Shown: positions 63,331 to 64,000 of the stretch, one piece after another
How positions within the stretch are numbered: the stretch's first letter is position 1
How the letters are laid out: every line of letters begins with the position of its first letter
Source of the DNA: Alopecurus myosuroides
Lineage: Eukaryota > Streptophyta > Magnoliopsida > Poales > Poaceae
DNA: 64,000 nt
NCBI GenBank assembly: GCA_028641055.1
Contig: CM054059.1
Location: 45,644,477-45,708,476, forward strand
Direction: 5' to 3'
Translations under genes and position numbers: made by a program
The notes under the pieces: model-generated
The model's database searches: none
What the model was told of the DNA's origin: nothing
The model's input: only the letters and a program-made list of their open reading frames with translations

Positions 63331-63678
63331 AAGTAATTTGACTAGAGATAATCTTAGTTAGACCAAATGAATTAAAGGGAGTGAAAAAAAGGAGTGAAAA
63401 AAAGGGAGTGAAAAAAAGTGAGAAAAATAATTAGAAACCAAATGAATTAAAAAAATTACGAAATAAATCTAGTCCCGGTTCATGTGGCCAACCGGGACTA
63501 AATGTCCTCCGCCTCCCGGCTCCGCCACCCGCCCACGTGGACGGGCCTTTAGTCCCAGTCCGTAAGTGGCGGGACTATAGGCGGGGGCCTTTAGTCGCGC
63601 GTAGCTAGTCCCGGTTGCCCGGACGGGATTAATGGGCCTGGCGAACCGGGACTGAAGGCCTTTTTTCTACTAGTGCTC

Positions 63679-64000
63679 CGAAGTGAAGGCCGACAACCCC
63701 ATGGCGAATAATTGATCCTAACCGACAAGTCAAGCACTTATTCCTGAAGACTTTATCTGGTTTTCTTATAACCAAGACAAGCATAACCTTTTATCTGCTC
63801 ATATATTGTTTTCGAAGTGTTTTGGAATCTCGTATATTGCATGCGGTTCAAAGTATTTATGGTCTTAGATAGAGTTCTCCTATACTTATTGCATCGCCTA
63901 AAATATCCTGATCCACTGCTCCTAGCAGCTATAGGTTTGTTTCTGCGCGCTCCGCTAAACCCTGTGAGTCTTGCTTAGCCATGCTTAGTTGTGATCTGAT
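63679..64000 (+). other. Continuation of the interrupted gypsy LTR
   Basis: Non-coding sequence resumes after the CTC duplication and has the composition of 60840-61020. No gene or terminus is seen before the window ends. Confidence 0.5.

Larger units (their letters stand above)
61021..63675 (+). mobile_element. CACTA transposon, non-autonomous, carrying an exonuclease gene
   Basis: Perfect terminal inverted repeats of about 22 bp begin CACTAGTAGAAAAAAGGCCT on both ends. The 3-bp target duplication CTC flanks it (61018-61020 and 63676-63678). Subterminal repeats are visible: an exact 40-bp direct repeat (61201-61240 and 61241-61280) containing TATTGGTCCTTTATTCC, and AACCGGGACTAAA-type motifs in both ends. 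No transposase is encoded. The cargo is a two-exon exonuclease gene, minisatellites and a 5S-derived segment. Confidence 0.93.
59371..64000 (+). repeat. Long Ty3/gypsy-type LTR, running off the window and split by a CACTA element
   Basis: It begins TGTAACATCCCAATTTTG at 59371, a common start of grass gypsy LTRs, directly after GGGAA in the Harbinger ORF. It has AT-rich arms, and a GC-rich block at 59740-60420 that resembles an LTR leader. After the CACTA insertion (61021-63675) it continues 63679-64000. Neither the end nor internal genes are visible. ORFs in the GC-rich block (for example 60289-59831, minus) show no known domain and are not called. Confidence 0.65.

Overview
The window is nuclear DNA from a large-genome grass, almost certainly a Triticeae species (wheat, barley, rye, Aegilops). 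The signs are dense nested LTR retrotransposons, Stowaway MITEs with CTCCCTCC ends, a CACTA element with 3-bp target duplication (TSD), GT-AG introns, and a GH32 gene with the plant 9-bp mini-exon. No bacterial, organellar or CRISPR features were seen. Exon boundaries were set by eye from splice consensus plus reading frame.

Only about 6 kb (26.9-33.1 kb) looks like host gene space. It holds a three-exon gene for an 85-residue twin-CX9C mitochondrial protein (COX19/COX23-like) and a five-exon GH32 beta-fructosidase (cell-wall invertase / fructan exohydrolase type). The GH32 gene has all three catalytic motifs but no visible signal-peptide exon.

Left flank. 1-9.65 kb is a decayed minus-strand Ty3/gypsy chromovirus-like element: LTR-like DNA, gag-pol cut at its 3' end, an extra leader ORF, a Met-tRNA-type primer site and a long 5' LTR. 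9.66-12.69 kb is a truncated minus-strand Ty1/copia element with an in-frame gag intron, followed by a 5'-truncated LINE tail. 14362-24427 is a complete 10-kb Mutator-like element (MULE) with perfect 9-bp TSD. It carries a frameshifted mudrA-type transposase, a GRF-zinc-finger membrane protein gene, a charged coiled-coil ORF, and a 348-bp satellite array.

Right flank is a nest. A PIF/Harbinger-like element starts at 34674 and carries a SANT/Myb-like ORF. A 23-kb Tat-lineage gypsy element (35559-58566) splits that ORF. The Tat element's antisense additional gene (aORF) is split in turn by a younger Tat element (38854-48837, 480-bp LTRs differing at 4 sites, TSD GATTC). The younger element has lost RT-RNaseH-integrase but keeps gag-protease and its own multi-exon antisense gene. 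The Harbinger ORF is cut again at 59371 by another gypsy LTR that runs off the window. Into that LTR a 2.65-kb CACTA element (61021-63675, TSD CTC) inserted. It carries an intact-looking two-exon DEDDy 3'-5' exonuclease (WRN-exo-like), a 60-bp minisatellite and a 5S-rRNA-derived segment.

The strongest leads are the CACTA exonuclease cargo, the multi-gene MULE, and the two nested Tat elements that both carry antisense genes. Smaller points include a MULE inside one copy of an intronic duplication, a near-empty poly(A) insertion, and Helitron termini.
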